Assembly (NCBI GenBank): GCA_022615255.1
Contig: JAKEHC010000117.1
Location: 1 to 33,549, forward strand
Direction of reading: 5' to 3'
DNA length: 33,549 bases
DNA from: Candidatus Dadabacteria bacterium
GTDB lineage: Bacteria; Desulfobacterota_D; UBA1144; Nemesobacterales; CSP1-2
Within the stretch, counting starts at the first letter, position 1, and the number at the start of each line of letters is the position of its first letter. A model generated the notes under the pieces. That model saw only the letters and a program-made list of their open reading frames with translations. It was not told where the DNA came from and made no database searches. The translations under genes were made by a program, and so were the position numbers. This document shows positions 24,226 through 31,845 of the stretch, piece by piece.

Positions 24226-24653
24226 ATATTCTCTGCTTTTCCACCCCGATCTTCAAGCTTTCTTATAGCTTCCTTGCTAAAGCCATGCGCTTTAACAACA
24301 ATACTAATGCTGAGCTCCCCGTCCCCAAGAATCTTGACGGGATTCCTACCACTCACTAAACCACGGCTCTTAAGCCCTTCTGGAGTTATGAGTTCGCCAT
24401 CTTTAAAATTATTTAAGTCTCTAATATTAACGATGTCGTAAAAGATCTTATGAGGACTTCTGAATCCGCGCTTAGGAGACCTCATTTTGAGAGGGGTCTG
24501 CCCTCCTTCAAACCAAGGAGATACCCTTCCCCCCGAGCGCGATCTTTGTCCCTTGTGCCCCTTTCCGGATGTTTTTCCATGACATCCGGGACCTCGACCT
24601 AACCTCTTTCTACCCTTTACTGCACCCTCTGGAAAAATTATTTTATCTAACAT
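24222..24653 (-). CDS. rplO: Ribosomal protein L15
   Basis: A 143-residue 50S protein. The N-terminal Gly/Arg/Lys-rich extension (KRLGRGPGCHGKTSGKGHKGQRSRSG) and the globular part with FEGGQTPLKMRSPKRGF are typical. It overlaps secY (ATGA). Upstream, a 157-nt gap separates it from rpsE where rpmD is normally found. Confidence 0.96.
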   Translation of the reverse strand: MLDKIIFPEGAVKGRKRLGRGPGCHGKTSGKGHKGQRSRSGGRVSPWFEGGQTPLKMRSPKRGFRSPHKIFYDIVNIRDLNNFKDGELITPEGLKSRGLVSGRNPVKILGDGELSISIVVKAHGFSKEAIRKLEDRGGKAENI

Positions 24654-24810
24654 TTTAAATCACCCTTTTACACTTCTATAATGAGTTTAGAATTCAATAG
24701 TCGCATTAAAAATAACCTTTGCGCACCAACTATCAAAATAAAATGTAAGCCTAGAACAACCTATAGCTATTTCACCTGTCTCTTGTTTTCAAAGAGTTGC
24801 ATTAAAACTC
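24654..24810. other. rpsE-rplO gap lacking rpmD
   Basis: In most spc operons rpmD (about 180 nt) lies here. This 157-nt gap has stop codons in all three minus-strand frames and no L30-like K-V-T-L-V-R-S opening. Instead it contains two imperfect direct repeats, TTCAATAGTCGCATTAAAA (24693-24711) and TTCAAAGAGTTGCATTAAAA (24788-24807), 95 nt apart. I see no other gene in it. Confidence 0.7.
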
Positions 24811-25335
24811 TCATGTCTGATAATATTTAGGAAGATCCAGGTCTTTTGTCTCCCGCCCTCTAAGTCTAGCAACATTTTCAGGTGTTGTTAGCAAGGATAG
24901 TCCTTTAATTGTTGCTAAAACAGCATTAAGGGGGTTTGTTGACCCTAAAACCTTGGATAGAATATCCTGAATCCCTGAAAGCTCTACAACAGACCTTACC
25001 GCTCCGCCTGCAATAACCCCGGTACCAGGTGCAGCAGGTCTTAAAATAACCCGACTTGAACCATGCTCGCCAATAACCTCATGCGGAATGGTACTATCAT
25101 GCCTCGGAACCCTGATGAGATTCTTCTTTGCCTTTTCTATAGCCTTTCTTATAGCATCCGGTACCTCGTTGGATTTACCCAAAGCGGTCCCTACGATGCC
25201 ATTACTGTTTCCAATAACAACCAGTACGGTGAAATGAAACCTCTTACCGCCTTTCGTTACTTTGGCAACCCTTCTAACATGGACAATTTTTTCTTTTAAC
25301 TCAACTCCGCCAGAATCAATTCTTTCCCTTGGCAA
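24811..25335 (-). CDS. rpsE: Ribosomal protein S5
   Basis: A 174-residue 30S protein important for decoding accuracy. The N-terminal double-stranded RNA-binding domain (VHVRRVAKVTKGGKRFHFTVLVVIG) and C-terminal domain (PAAPGTGVIAGGAVRSVVELSGIQDILSK) are complete. The start is TTG at 25335 with GGAGG 5 nt upstream. It follows rplR by 56 nt. Confidence 0.97.
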   Translation of the reverse strand: MPRERIDSGGVELKEKIVHVRRVAKVTKGGKRFHFTVLVVIGNSNGIVGTALGKSNEVPDAIRKAIEKAKKNLIRVPRHDSTIPHEVIGEHGSSRVILRPAAPGTGVIAGGAVRSVVELSGIQDILSKVLGSTNPLNAVLATIKGLSLLTTPENVARLRGRETKDLDLPKYYQT

Positions 25336-25391
25336 ATTTACCTCCTAAAGTTCTTTGTTTGCACCCAGTCCCCGTACCGTTCGACTTAAGG

Positions 25392-25766
25392 TTAAAGCTC
25401 AAGCCCCGCTTCTCTTAATCCCTCTGCCAGTGCCTTCACTCTGCCGTGGTAGAGATAACCAGCACGATCGAAACACACCTTCTTTATACCCTTTGACAAA
25501 GCCATCTCGCCAACATACCTGCCAACCAATTTTGCAATATCAATCTTCTTCTTTCTCTCCTCACTTATTAATTCTCTAACCTTGGGTGTGAGTGTTGACG
25601 CAGCAAGAAGCGTGGTTTCTTTTATATCATCAATTATCTCTGCATAAATATGGTTAGAAGACTTAAACACTGAAAGCCTCGGCACATTTGAAGTACCCCT
25701 TAGCTTACTTCTAATTCTTTTATGCCTTACATCCCGTCTTACCTTTCTGGTCTTTTTAATTATCAT
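25392..25766 (-). CDS. rplR: Ribosomal protein L18
   Basis: A 124-residue 5S rRNA-binding protein. Family features include RRDVRHKRIRSKLRGTSNVPRLSVFKSSNHIYAEIIDD and the C-terminal FDRAGYLYHGRVKALAEGLREAGLEL, all intact. Its ATG overlaps the rplF stop by 4 nt. Confidence 0.97.
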   Translation of the reverse strand: MIIKKTRKVRRDVRHKRIRSKLRGTSNVPRLSVFKSSNHIYAEIIDDIKETTLLAASTLTPKVRELISEERKKKIDIAKLVGRYVGEMALSKGIKKVCFDRAGYLYHGRVKALAEGLREAGLEL

Positions 25767-26311
25767 TTCTTTGCGCCTGCCTTTCCCGGTTTGAGTTTCA
25801 GTGTTTCATTCGTGTACCTTATTCCTTTTCCTTTGTATGAGTCCGGGAATCTGAGTCTTTTAATCCTGGCTGCCGTTTCACCCACTAGTTCTTTATCAAT
25901 CCCCTGAATAGTCACCCTCGTTCCTCTTTCCTCGACTCTGACTGCTACCCCTTCGGGAAGAGAAAATTCAACCGGGCTTGAATAACCTAAGCTGAACTTA
26001 AGGGTATTTTTCCCTATAAGCTCCGTCTTATAGCCAACGCCTATGATATCAAGTGACTTAGAAAACCCCTCAGTAACACCAGAGATCATGCTCGCTAAAA
26101 GAGAGCGCGTGAGACCGTGAAGGGCTCTAAACCCCTTTTCGTCGTTTTTTCTCTCGACTCTGACATTAGTATCATCAACCTTTACTTCAATACCGAGTGG
26201 AGTACGCCTTAAAAGCTTCCCTTTCGGTCCTGAAATTTCTACTAACCCGTCTTTTATATTAACCTTTACCCCGCTTGGTATTCTAACCGGTCTTCTTCCT
26301 ATTCTCGACAT
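25763..26311 (-). CDS. rplF: Ribosomal protein L6
   Basis: A 182-residue 50S protein near the factor-binding site, with two repeated domains. It begins MSRIGRRPVRIPSGV and carries the C-terminal signature PDSYKGKGIRYTNETLKLKPGKAGAKK. I chose ATG at 26311, which has AGGA 7 nt upstream; the frame is open a few codons further, into the rpsH stop region. It overlaps rplR. Confidence 0.97.
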   Translation of the reverse strand: MSRIGRRPVRIPSGVKVNIKDGLVEISGPKGKLLRRTPLGIEVKVDDTNVRVERKNDEKGFRALHGLTRSLLASMISGVTEGFSKSLDIIGVGYKTELIGKNTLKFSLGYSSPVEFSLPEGVAVRVEERGTRVTIQGIDKELVGETAARIKRLRFPDSYKGKGIRYTNETLKLKPGKAGAKK

Positions 26312-26321
26312 AATTCTTTCC

Positions 26322-26717
26322 TCACCAAATTGCACATATAAGCTCTCCCCCTATTCCAGAGCGGCGTGCCTGAATACCTGTCATAATCCCTTTTGAAGTT
26401 GAAAGTATGTAAATTCCTAATCCACCCCTTATCCTAGGAATCTCGTTTTTACCGACATAAACCTTGCGCCCGGGCCTACTCACCCTGTGAATCTCAGATA
26501 TTATAGACTCCTTTTGAGGTGTGTATTTAAGCGTTACTTTGATTACCTTCTTTATCCCGTCCTCAATTACTTTAAAATCATTTATGTATCCTTCTTCTTT
26601 AAGAACCCTAGAAATATCAATCTTAATACTCGATGCAGGAATATCTACATAGTCAAAGCGAGCCTTGAGACCATTTTTAATTCTCGTAAGCATATCAGCT
26701 ATTGGATCTGTCATCAT
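26322..26717 (-). CDS. rpsH: Ribosomal protein S8
   Basis: A 131-residue 30S assembly protein that in other bacteria also represses the spc operon by binding its mRNA. It starts MMTDPIADMLTRIKNG (either Met possible, with GAGG upstream) and contains SRPGRKVYVGKNEIPRIRGGLGIYILSTSKGIMT, ending GGELICAIW. Complete. Confidence 0.97.
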   Translation of the reverse strand: MMTDPIADMLTRIKNGLKARFDYVDIPASSIKIDISRVLKEEGYINDFKVIEDGIKKVIKVTLKYTPQKESIISEIHRVSRPGRKVYVGKNEIPRIRGGLGIYILSTSKGIMTGIQARRSGIGGELICAIW

Positions 26718-26763
26718 TATTACCTCTTCCTATCTCCGCTTTTCCACTTCTAAAATGCGCGCA

Positions 26764-26949
26764 TTACCAACTAGCCTTCTTAACCCCGGGTATCTTCCCG
26801 AAACTAGCAGCTTTTCGGAAGCATAACCTGCACATATCGAACCTTCTTAAATACGCCCTCGGCCGTCCGCAAAGAGGGCAGCGATTTCTATGTCTGATAC
26901 CAAACTTAGGTCTTCTCTTTAACTTCTCCATCATTGATTTCGTCGCCAT
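26764..26949 (-). CDS. rpsN: Ribosomal protein S14, zinc-binding type Z
   Basis: A 61-residue S14 with Cys24, Cys27, Cys40 and Cys43 forming the zinc site (C-x2-C-x12-C-x2-C), unlike the roughly 100-residue zinc-free form of enterics. The ending FGKIPGVKKASW is typical. It lies between rplE (104 nt) and rpsH (46 nt). Confidence 0.97.
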   Translation of the reverse strand: MATKSMMEKLKRRPKFGIRHRNRCPLCGRPRAYLRRFDMCRLCFRKAASFGKIPGVKKASW

Positions 26950-27053
26950 TTTCCCTCTATATTCTTTTCTAATTTATCAAAACATCTATAACCTTCTTAC
27001 GAATTGAAGAAAATAGAAATATTCTAGGATTATGCTCGACAATTCGCGTCATA

Positions 27054-27608
27054 TTAACGCTCCCTAAAAGGCATTCCCATTTGTTTTAAAAGCTCTTTAG
27101 ATTCTTGATCAGTTTTTGCCGTCGTAACAATGGTTATATTCATTCCCTTTACCTTCTCAACTTTGCCATACTCGATCTCAGGAAATATCGTATGTTCCCG
27201 GAGTCCTAGAGTGTAGTTGCCATTACCATCAAAAGCCTGAGGGGAAACCCCTCGGAAATCTCTTACACGAGGAAGGGCTAGATTAACTAATCTGTCATAA
27301 AACTCATACATCCTTTCACCACGAAGTGTAACCATACAACCTATATTTGCTCCCTCTCTTAGTTTAAAACCCGCTATTGATTTTCTAGCCCTCGTTACCA
27401 CAGGCCTCTGCCCAGTAATTATAGAAACCTCTTTAACGGCATCGTCTATTATCTTATTTTCTTTACCCCCGTCACTTAGAGTGCCAAGCCCCATATTAAT
27501 CACGATCTTCTCTAATCGTGGAATCTCCATTTGATTTTTGTATCCAAACCTCTCTTTAAGTAACTTAGCAATCTTAACCTTGTAATTTTGCTTTAATCTA
27601 GGAACCAT
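27054..27608 (-). CDS. rplE: Ribosomal protein L5
   Basis: A 184-residue 5S rRNA-binding protein contacting the P-site tRNA. Family blocks are PRLEKIVINMGLG, GQRPVVTRARKSIAGFKLREG, VTLRGERMYEFYDRL and LPRVRDFRGVSPQAFDGNGNYTLGL. The ATG at 27608 overlaps the rplX stop by one base (TAATG) with GAGGAG upstream; the frame continues upstream only into rplX. Confidence 0.97.
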   Translation of the reverse strand: MVPRLKQNYKVKIAKLLKERFGYKNQMEIPRLEKIVINMGLGTLSDGGKENKIIDDAVKEVSIITGQRPVVTRARKSIAGFKLREGANIGCMVTLRGERMYEFYDRLVNLALPRVRDFRGVSPQAFDGNGNYTLGLREHTIFPEIEYGKVEKVKGMNITIVTTAKTDQESKELLKQMGMPFRER

Positions 27609-27937
27609 TAACTTTTGATCTCCTCTCCACATCTTCTGCAATAACGTGTTTTTTCTCCGCTTGGAAGCCTTTTTCGCCCTATCCTCACGGGACGGTCACA
27701 CTTTGCGCAGTAAATCATCAGTTTCGATAGATGGATTCCGGTTTCCTTTTCAAATATCCCTCCGCCTGGATTTTTCTGTGAAGGATGAGCATGTCGTTTA
27801 ACGATATTTAGTTTTTCAACAATTGCTTTTTTGTCATCTGTTAATATCCTTATAACCTTCCCTGTCTTTCCATTCTCCTTACCGGAAATTACATAAACCG
27901 TATCACCTTTTTTGATTTTTCCGTGAGTCAATTCCAT
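27608..27937 (-). CDS. rplX: Ribosomal protein L24 with C-terminal zinc ribbon
   Basis: A 109-residue 50S assembly-initiating protein. The KOW motif lies at about 8-30 (KKGDTVYVISGKENGKTGKVIRIL). A C-terminal ribbon has Cys77, Cys80, Cys100 and Cys103, the zinc-binding form. ATG 27937 is 12 nt downstream of GGAGG, which lies in the end of rplN; a TTG three codons upstream is possible. Confidence 0.95.
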   Translation of the reverse strand: MELTHGKIKKGDTVYVISGKENGKTGKVIRILTDDKKAIVEKLNIVKRHAHPSQKNPGGGIFEKETGIHLSKLMIYCAKCDRPVRIGRKRLPSGEKTRYCRRCGEEIKS

Positions 27938-27941
27938 AGGT

Positions 27942-28310
27942 TTAAACAACCTCCGGTGCAAGCGAGATTATCTTCATAAATCCCTTAGAACGCAGCTCCC
28001 TTGCTACCGGTCCAAAAACACGAGTGCCAATTGGCTCGTTTTCCTTAGTTATAAGCACGGCAGCATTATCATCAAACCTTACATAAGAGCCATCCGAACG
28101 CCTTTGTTCCTTCCTAGTGCGTACGATTACAGCCCTATGCACATCTCCCTTCTCCACTTTTGAATTAGGTATAGCCTCCTTTACCGACACTACAACCACA
28201 TCGCCAATCTTTGCATATTTTCTATTAGACCCACTCATAACCCTTATGCAGAAAAGCCTTTTCGCTCCAGTATTGTCGGCGGCTTCAAGAACTGAGGTTG
28301 GTTGAATCAT
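27942..28310 (-). CDS. rplN: Ribosomal protein L14
   Basis: A 122-residue 50S protein at the subunit interface. It begins MIQPTSVLEAADNTGAKRL, with RTRKEQRRSDGSYVRFDDNAAVLI and the ending FMKIISLAPEVV. It overlaps the rpsQ stop by 4 nt. Complete and typical. Confidence 0.98.
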   Translation of the reverse strand: MIQPTSVLEAADNTGAKRLFCIRVMSGSNRKYAKIGDVVVVSVKEAIPNSKVEKGDVHRAVIVRTRKEQRRSDGSYVRFDDNAAVLITKENEPIGTRVFGPVARELRSKGFMKIISLAPEVV

Positions 28311-28615
28311 CCTTCGTTTCCCCCATCTCCAAGAACCTCTTTAGGAAGTTCGTCTTCCAAAGGAGATGCACGCTCAAGGATCTTGCCTACCCTCCACCTC
28401 TTAGTGCGGCTGAGCGGTCTTGTTTCGATGATGAAAACCTTATCGCCTATCCTGCAATCGTTTTTTTCATCGTGGGCTTTGAACCTCGATATTCTCTTTA
28501 TAGGCTTTCCATACCTTGAATGGCTCATGATTTGGGTTACATCTATAACAACAGTCTTATTCATCTTGTTGCTGGTAACAACACCCACTTTTGTTTTGGC
28601 CTTACCTCTTCTCAT
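28307..28615 (-). CDS. rpsQ: Ribosomal protein S17
   Basis: A 102-residue OB-fold 16S rRNA-binding protein. Typical features are GVVTSNKMNKTVVI, HDEKNDCRIGDKVFIIETRPLSRTKRWRV. A C-terminal acidic tail of about 20 residues makes it a little longer than the usual 80-90. It starts 5 nt after rpmC and overlaps rplN. Confidence 0.97.
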   Translation of the reverse strand: MRRGKAKTKVGVVTSNKMNKTVVIDVTQIMSHSRYGKPIKRISRFKAHDEKNDCRIGDKVFIIETRPLSRTKRWRVGKILERASPLEDELPKEVLGDGGNEG

Positions 28616-28620
28616 TCCTT

Positions 28621-28824
28621 CTACTTTCTCCTTATTCCAAGCTCTCTTTCCCTCATAACCGTGAGTATTCTTGCTAAATCTCTCCTTAGTTTTCCTACCC
28701 TAGATACGTTTGTCGTTTGACGTGTTGAGAGTTGAACCTGAAAGCTGAAAAGCTCTTCCTTTATATCTCTTTCTTTCTTCTTTAATTCGTCATCACTAAG
28801 CTCTCTTGCTTCAACTGCCTTCAT
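28621..28824 (-). CDS. rpmC: Ribosomal protein L29
   Basis: A 67-residue helical hairpin protein at the peptide exit. MKAVEARELSDDELKKKERDIKEELFSFQVQLST and NVSRVGKLRRDLARILTVMRER are the family pattern. It overlaps the rplP stop by 4 nt. Confidence 0.97.
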   Translation of the reverse strand: MKAVEARELSDDELKKKERDIKEELFSFQVQLSTRQTTNVSRVGKLRRDLARILTVMRERELGIRRK

Positions 28825-29246
28825 CCAACAAGCACCCCCTCTTCACGAACAACTATTCGAGTTTTTACAGGCAGCTTATGTGAGGCAAGTCTAAGTGCCT
28901 CTTTAGCGGCATCCGGTTCAAGACCGCTTATTTCATACAGCATCGTTCCCCTTTTAATTGGGGCAACGTAACCGACAACATCACCCTTTCCCTTTCCCAT
29001 CCTGGTCTCAGCAGGCTTCTTAGTTATAGGCTTGTCAGGGAATACCCTCACCCAGAGCTTTGCCCCACGCTTAACGTGGCGTGTCACAGCAACTCGTCCT
29101 GCCTCGATCTGCTGTGCAGTCAATCTCGCACTTTCAACAGATTGAAGCCCAAACTCCCCAAAGGCAAGAGTGGCACCCCTTGTTGCACGTCCCCTTATTC
29201 TTCCTTTATGTTGCTTTCTATATTTTGTTCTGGCTGGCTGAAGCAT
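28821..29246 (-). CDS. rplP: Ribosomal protein L16
   Basis: A 141-residue protein near the A-site and peptidyl transferase region. It begins MLQPARTKYRKQHKGRIRG and contains FGLQSVESARLTAQQIEAGRVAVTRHVKRGAKLWVRVFPDKPITKKPAETRMGKGKG. Complete; 9 nt after rpsC. Confidence 0.98.
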   Translation of the reverse strand: MLQPARTKYRKQHKGRIRGRATRGATLAFGEFGLQSVESARLTAQQIEAGRVAVTRHVKRGAKLWVRVFPDKPITKKPAETRMGKGKGDVVGYVAPIKRGTMLYEISGLEPDAAKEALRLASHKLPVKTRIVVREEGVLVG

Positions 29247-29255
29247 ATTTTGCTC

Positions 29256-29909
29256 CTAAAGCACCTGTCGTCCTTTTTTCTCCAATACCTCTCCTTTAAA
29301 TATCCAGACCTTAACACCTATTACCCCGTATGTTGTCTTTGACTCGGCAAATCCATAGTCAATGTCCGCACGAAGGGTTGCAAGAGGAACCCTACCCTCT
29401 CGGTACCATTCCTTCCTTGCTATTTCCGACCCCCCTAACCTCCCAGCAACCATCACTTTTATCCCGAGAGCTCCGAGTCTCATTGCGGAGGCCATTGCCC
29501 TTTTCATCGCACGCCTGTACGCTACACGCCTTTCAATCTGTAGCGCAATGTTCTCTGAAGCCAACTGTGCGTCTATCTCAGGACGCTTTACTTCACGAAT
29601 ATCCAAATAAACATCCTTGCCGGTAATATTAGCCAGATCACGTCTAAGAGATTCAATCTCTTGTCCTCTTCTTCCAATTATCATTCCAGGCCGCGCCGCA
29701 TGAGCCACTATTCTTACCTTTTCAGAAGCCGCCCTCTCCAATTCGATTTTTGAGATACCAGCCTGATAAAATCCCTTTTTAATGAGCTCCCTAACCTTCA
29801 TATCTTCATGAAGAAGCTCTGTATACCTCTTCTTCTCCGCATACCATCTTGAATCCCAACTTTTAGTTATTCCGATCCTAAGTCCGATCGGGCAGATCTT
29901 CTGTCCCAA
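29256..29909 (-). CDS. rpsC: Ribosomal protein S3
   Basis: A 217-residue mRNA-entry protein with a type-2 KH domain (ARPGMIIGRRGQEIESLRRDL, GMIIGRRG at 75-82) and the C-terminal domain GALGIKVMVAGRLGGSEIAR, RVPLATLRADIDYGFAESKTTYGVIGVKVWIFKGE. The family start MGQKICPIGLRIGI points to TTG at 29909, with AAGGGGGT 7 nt upstream. An ATG nine codons further upstream would overlap rplV and lacks family similarity. Confidence 0.96.
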   Translation of the reverse strand: MGQKICPIGLRIGITKSWDSRWYAEKKRYTELLHEDMKVRELIKKGFYQAGISKIELERAASEKVRIVAHAARPGMIIGRRGQEIESLRRDLANITGKDVYLDIREVKRPEIDAQLASENIALQIERRVAYRRAMKRAMASAMRLGALGIKVMVAGRLGGSEIARKEWYREGRVPLATLRADIDYGFAESKTTYGVIGVKVWIFKGEVLEKKGRQVL

Positions 29910-29910
29910 G

Positions 29911-30249
29911 TTATAACCCCCTTTCTTCGAGTACAAGCGTTATATGACTTGTTCTTCTTTTTCTTGGAAAAGCCCTTCCCATCGCCCTTGGTCTAAACCT
30001 CTTGATCACAGGCCCTTGAGAGGCGTAAGCCTCTTTGATATACAGAGATTCCGTATCTGTATGACCCTTTTCACCAGCATTGGCGACTGCAGATTTAAGG
30101 AGCTTGGCAATAATTGGAGCAGGCCTTCTTTTTATGGATGCAAGAGCTGCAAAAGCTTGTTCAACACCGCTCCCCCTGATTAAGTCAAGTATAACCCGCG
30201 CTTTCTTTGGCGATGTTCTAGTATATTTGAGCATAGCTTGTGAAACCAT
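29911..30249 (-). CDS. rplV: Ribosomal protein L22
   Basis: A 112-residue protein lining the exit tunnel. TSPKKARVILDLIRGSGVEQAFAAL and the hairpin/tail RFRPRAMGRAFPRKRRTSHITLVLEE are typical. One base separates its stop from the proposed TTG of rpsC. It begins 16 nt after rpsS. Confidence 0.97.
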   Translation of the reverse strand: MVSQAMLKYTRTSPKKARVILDLIRGSGVEQAFAALASIKRRPAPIIAKLLKSAVANAGEKGHTDTESLYIKEAYASQGPVIKRFRPRAMGRAFPRKRRTSHITLVLEERGL

Positions 30250-30265
30250 TTTTTTATCCTATTAA

Positions 30266-30556
30266 TTACTCAGTCTTTTCAACCTTTGCCTTTTTATCAC
30301 CAGCTCCGTGACCCCTAAAGGTTCGAGTCGGAGCAAATTCTCCAAGCTTATGTCCTACCATATGTTCAGTTATATAGACAGGTATGAACATCTTCCCGTT
30401 ATATACAGCAAAAGTGAGCCCTATCATCTGGGGTATGATCATCGAAGCCCTTGACCATGTTTTTATTATACGTTGATCCCCTGAAGCCCTCGATGATTGA
30501 ATCTTCTTTAATAGTTTTGGATCGATGTAAGGCCCCTTTTTTTTCGACCTAGCCAT
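30266..30556 (-). CDS. rpsS: Ribosomal protein S19
   Basis: A 96-residue 30S head protein. MARSKKKGPYIDPKLL, IKTWSRASMIIPQMIG and EHMVGHKLGEFAPTRTFRGHG are the family pattern. ATG 30556 follows AAGGAG by 5 nt; an in-frame GTG two codons upstream overlaps that Shine-Dalgarno and is unlikely. A 156-nt gap with a repeat separates it from rplB. Confidence 0.97.
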   Translation of the reverse strand: MARSKKKGPYIDPKLLKKIQSSRASGDQRIIKTWSRASMIIPQMIGLTFAVYNGKMFIPVYITEHMVGHKLGEFAPTRTFRGHGAGDKKAKVEKTE

Positions 30557-30590
30557 AAACACTCCTTAAGGCACTAAAAACCCCAATTAG

Positions 30591-30700
30591 TAAATTCCAA
30601 ACCACAAACAAATTCAAAATTACAGATCTCAAATACCGATATTGTGGTTTCGAATTTGATGCTTGTAATTCGTACGCAACTCGGCCCTTGTTATTTGGAA
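30591..30700. repeat. AT-rich dispersed repeat between rplB and rpsS
   Basis: Within the 156-nt gap 30557-30712, three short words are followed by their reverse complements in the same order. AAACCACAA (30599-30607) matches 30642-30650, CAAATTC (30609-30615) matches 30652-30658, and AATTACA (30618-30624) matches 30664-30670. It shares AAATTCCAA and CAAATACC wording with 4474-4582. The gap is otherwise non-coding. Confidence 0.6.
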
Positions 30701-30712
30701 TTTCCATTTTCA

Positions 30713-31555
30713 TTAGTCCATTCCATAACCAATTCTCCGACGCTTTACTATAAACTTCTTCGTCCTCTTGTTCTTCCTCGTCTTGTAACCAATTGTAGCC
30801 CACCCCCAAGGTGAAACCGGGTGAGGATTCCCTTGTGGCGCTTTCCCTTCACCTCCGCCGTGCGGATGATCTACAGGATTCATTGCAACGCCCCTTACAT
30901 GTGGGCGCTTTCCCATGTATCTGCTTCTACCAGCCTTTCCAATCATTATAAGCTCATGCTCCACGTTACTAACTTTTCCAATAGTCGCCATACAATTTAG
31001 ATGAACAAGCCTAATCTCACCTGAGCCCATTCTAATCTGCGCATAATCTCCCTCTTTAGCTAAGAGCTGTGCTGATGTCCCTGCGGCTCGCGCAAGCTTC
31101 CCTCCACCAGAAGGTTTTAATTCTATATTGTGAATGAATGTTCCAAGTGGAATGTTCTTCAAAGAAAGCGCATTCCCATTTGAAACGTCAATACCGTCTC
31201 CTGAAGTTATCTTATCACCGACTTTTAATCCATCCGGAGCTATTATGTATCTCTTCTCCCCGTCAACATAACCGACAAGCGCAATTCTTGAAGAACGATT
31301 TGGGTCGTATTCTATTGATAATACCTTTCCCGGTATATTAAATTTATCCCTTTTGAAATCAATAATTCTATATAAGCGCTTGTGACCCCCCCCACGATGC
31401 AGACTTGAAACCCTTCCCTGAGAGTTTCTCCCAGCTCGCCTCTTAAGAGGGACTGTAAGAGGTTTGAACGGCTGATCCGCAGTAATCTCCGAGAAATCAA
31501 GACTGGTCATAAACCTTCTTCCTGAAGAAACTGGACGATATTTTTTGATCCCCAT
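30713..31555 (-). CDS. rplB: Ribosomal protein L2
   Basis: A 280-residue protein needed for subunit joining and peptidyl transferase structure. Blocks include GRNSQGRVSSLHRGGGHKRLYR, EYDPNRSSRIALV and the highly conserved MNPVDHPHGGGEGKAPQG near the C-terminus. It begins 2 nt after rplW. Complete. Confidence 0.98.
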   Translation of the reverse strand: MGIKKYRPVSSGRRFMTSLDFSEITADQPFKPLTVPLKRRAGRNSQGRVSSLHRGGGHKRLYRIIDFKRDKFNIPGKVLSIEYDPNRSSRIALVGYVDGEKRYIIAPDGLKVGDKITSGDGIDVSNGNALSLKNIPLGTFIHNIELKPSGGGKLARAAGTSAQLLAKEGDYAQIRMGSGEIRLVHLNCMATIGKVSNVEHELIMIGKAGRSRYMGKRPHVRGVAMNPVDHPHGGGEGKAPQGNPHPVSPWGWATIGYKTRKNKRTKKFIVKRRRIGYGMD

Positions 31556-31557
31556 AA

Positions 31558-31845
31558 TTAAACTCCTTCAAAGAACTCTATTTTGCCTTCTTTCAGTTTC
31601 ACATAGGCCTTCTTAAGCGGTGACCTCCTACCAGATATACGGCCGAATCTTTTTACATTCTTTCCAGTCAAAATAAGCGTTCTTACTTTATCCACCTTAA
31701 CTTTAAACAGTCTCTCTACAGAGTCTTTTATCTCTTTTTTATTGGCCTTCCCATCTACCGCAAATATGTACCACCCTATATCCTTTATTGCTGATGATTT
31801 TTCCGTAATGAGAGGACGCTTTATTATTTCTCTTGGCTCCCTCAA
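31558..31845 (-). CDS. rplW: Ribosomal protein L23
   Basis: A 95-residue exit-tunnel protein that docks trigger factor and SRP. It begins REIIKRPLITEKSSAIKD and contains KKEIKDSVERLFKVKVDKVRTLI. The start is TTG at 31845, overlapping the rplD stop as TTGA, with GGAGG about 10 nt upstream. Confidence 0.96.
   Translation of the reverse strand: MREPREIIKRPLITEKSSAIKDIGWYIFAVDGKANKKEIKDSVERLFKVKVDKVRTLILTGKNVKRFGRISGRRSPLKKAYVKLKEGKIEFFEGV

Noticed and set aside
24693..24807. Two imperfect repeats resembling a minimal CRISPR (AT-rich 19-20 nt units)
   Set aside because: Only two diverged copies, separated by about 76 nt of unrelated sequence, with no third unit and no cas genes nearby.
30549..30809. 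Open frame of 86 codons on the minus strand spanning the end of rplB and the gap to rpsS
   Set aside because: It is out of frame with rplB, reads through the AT-rich dispersed repeat, and has no recognisable family pattern.
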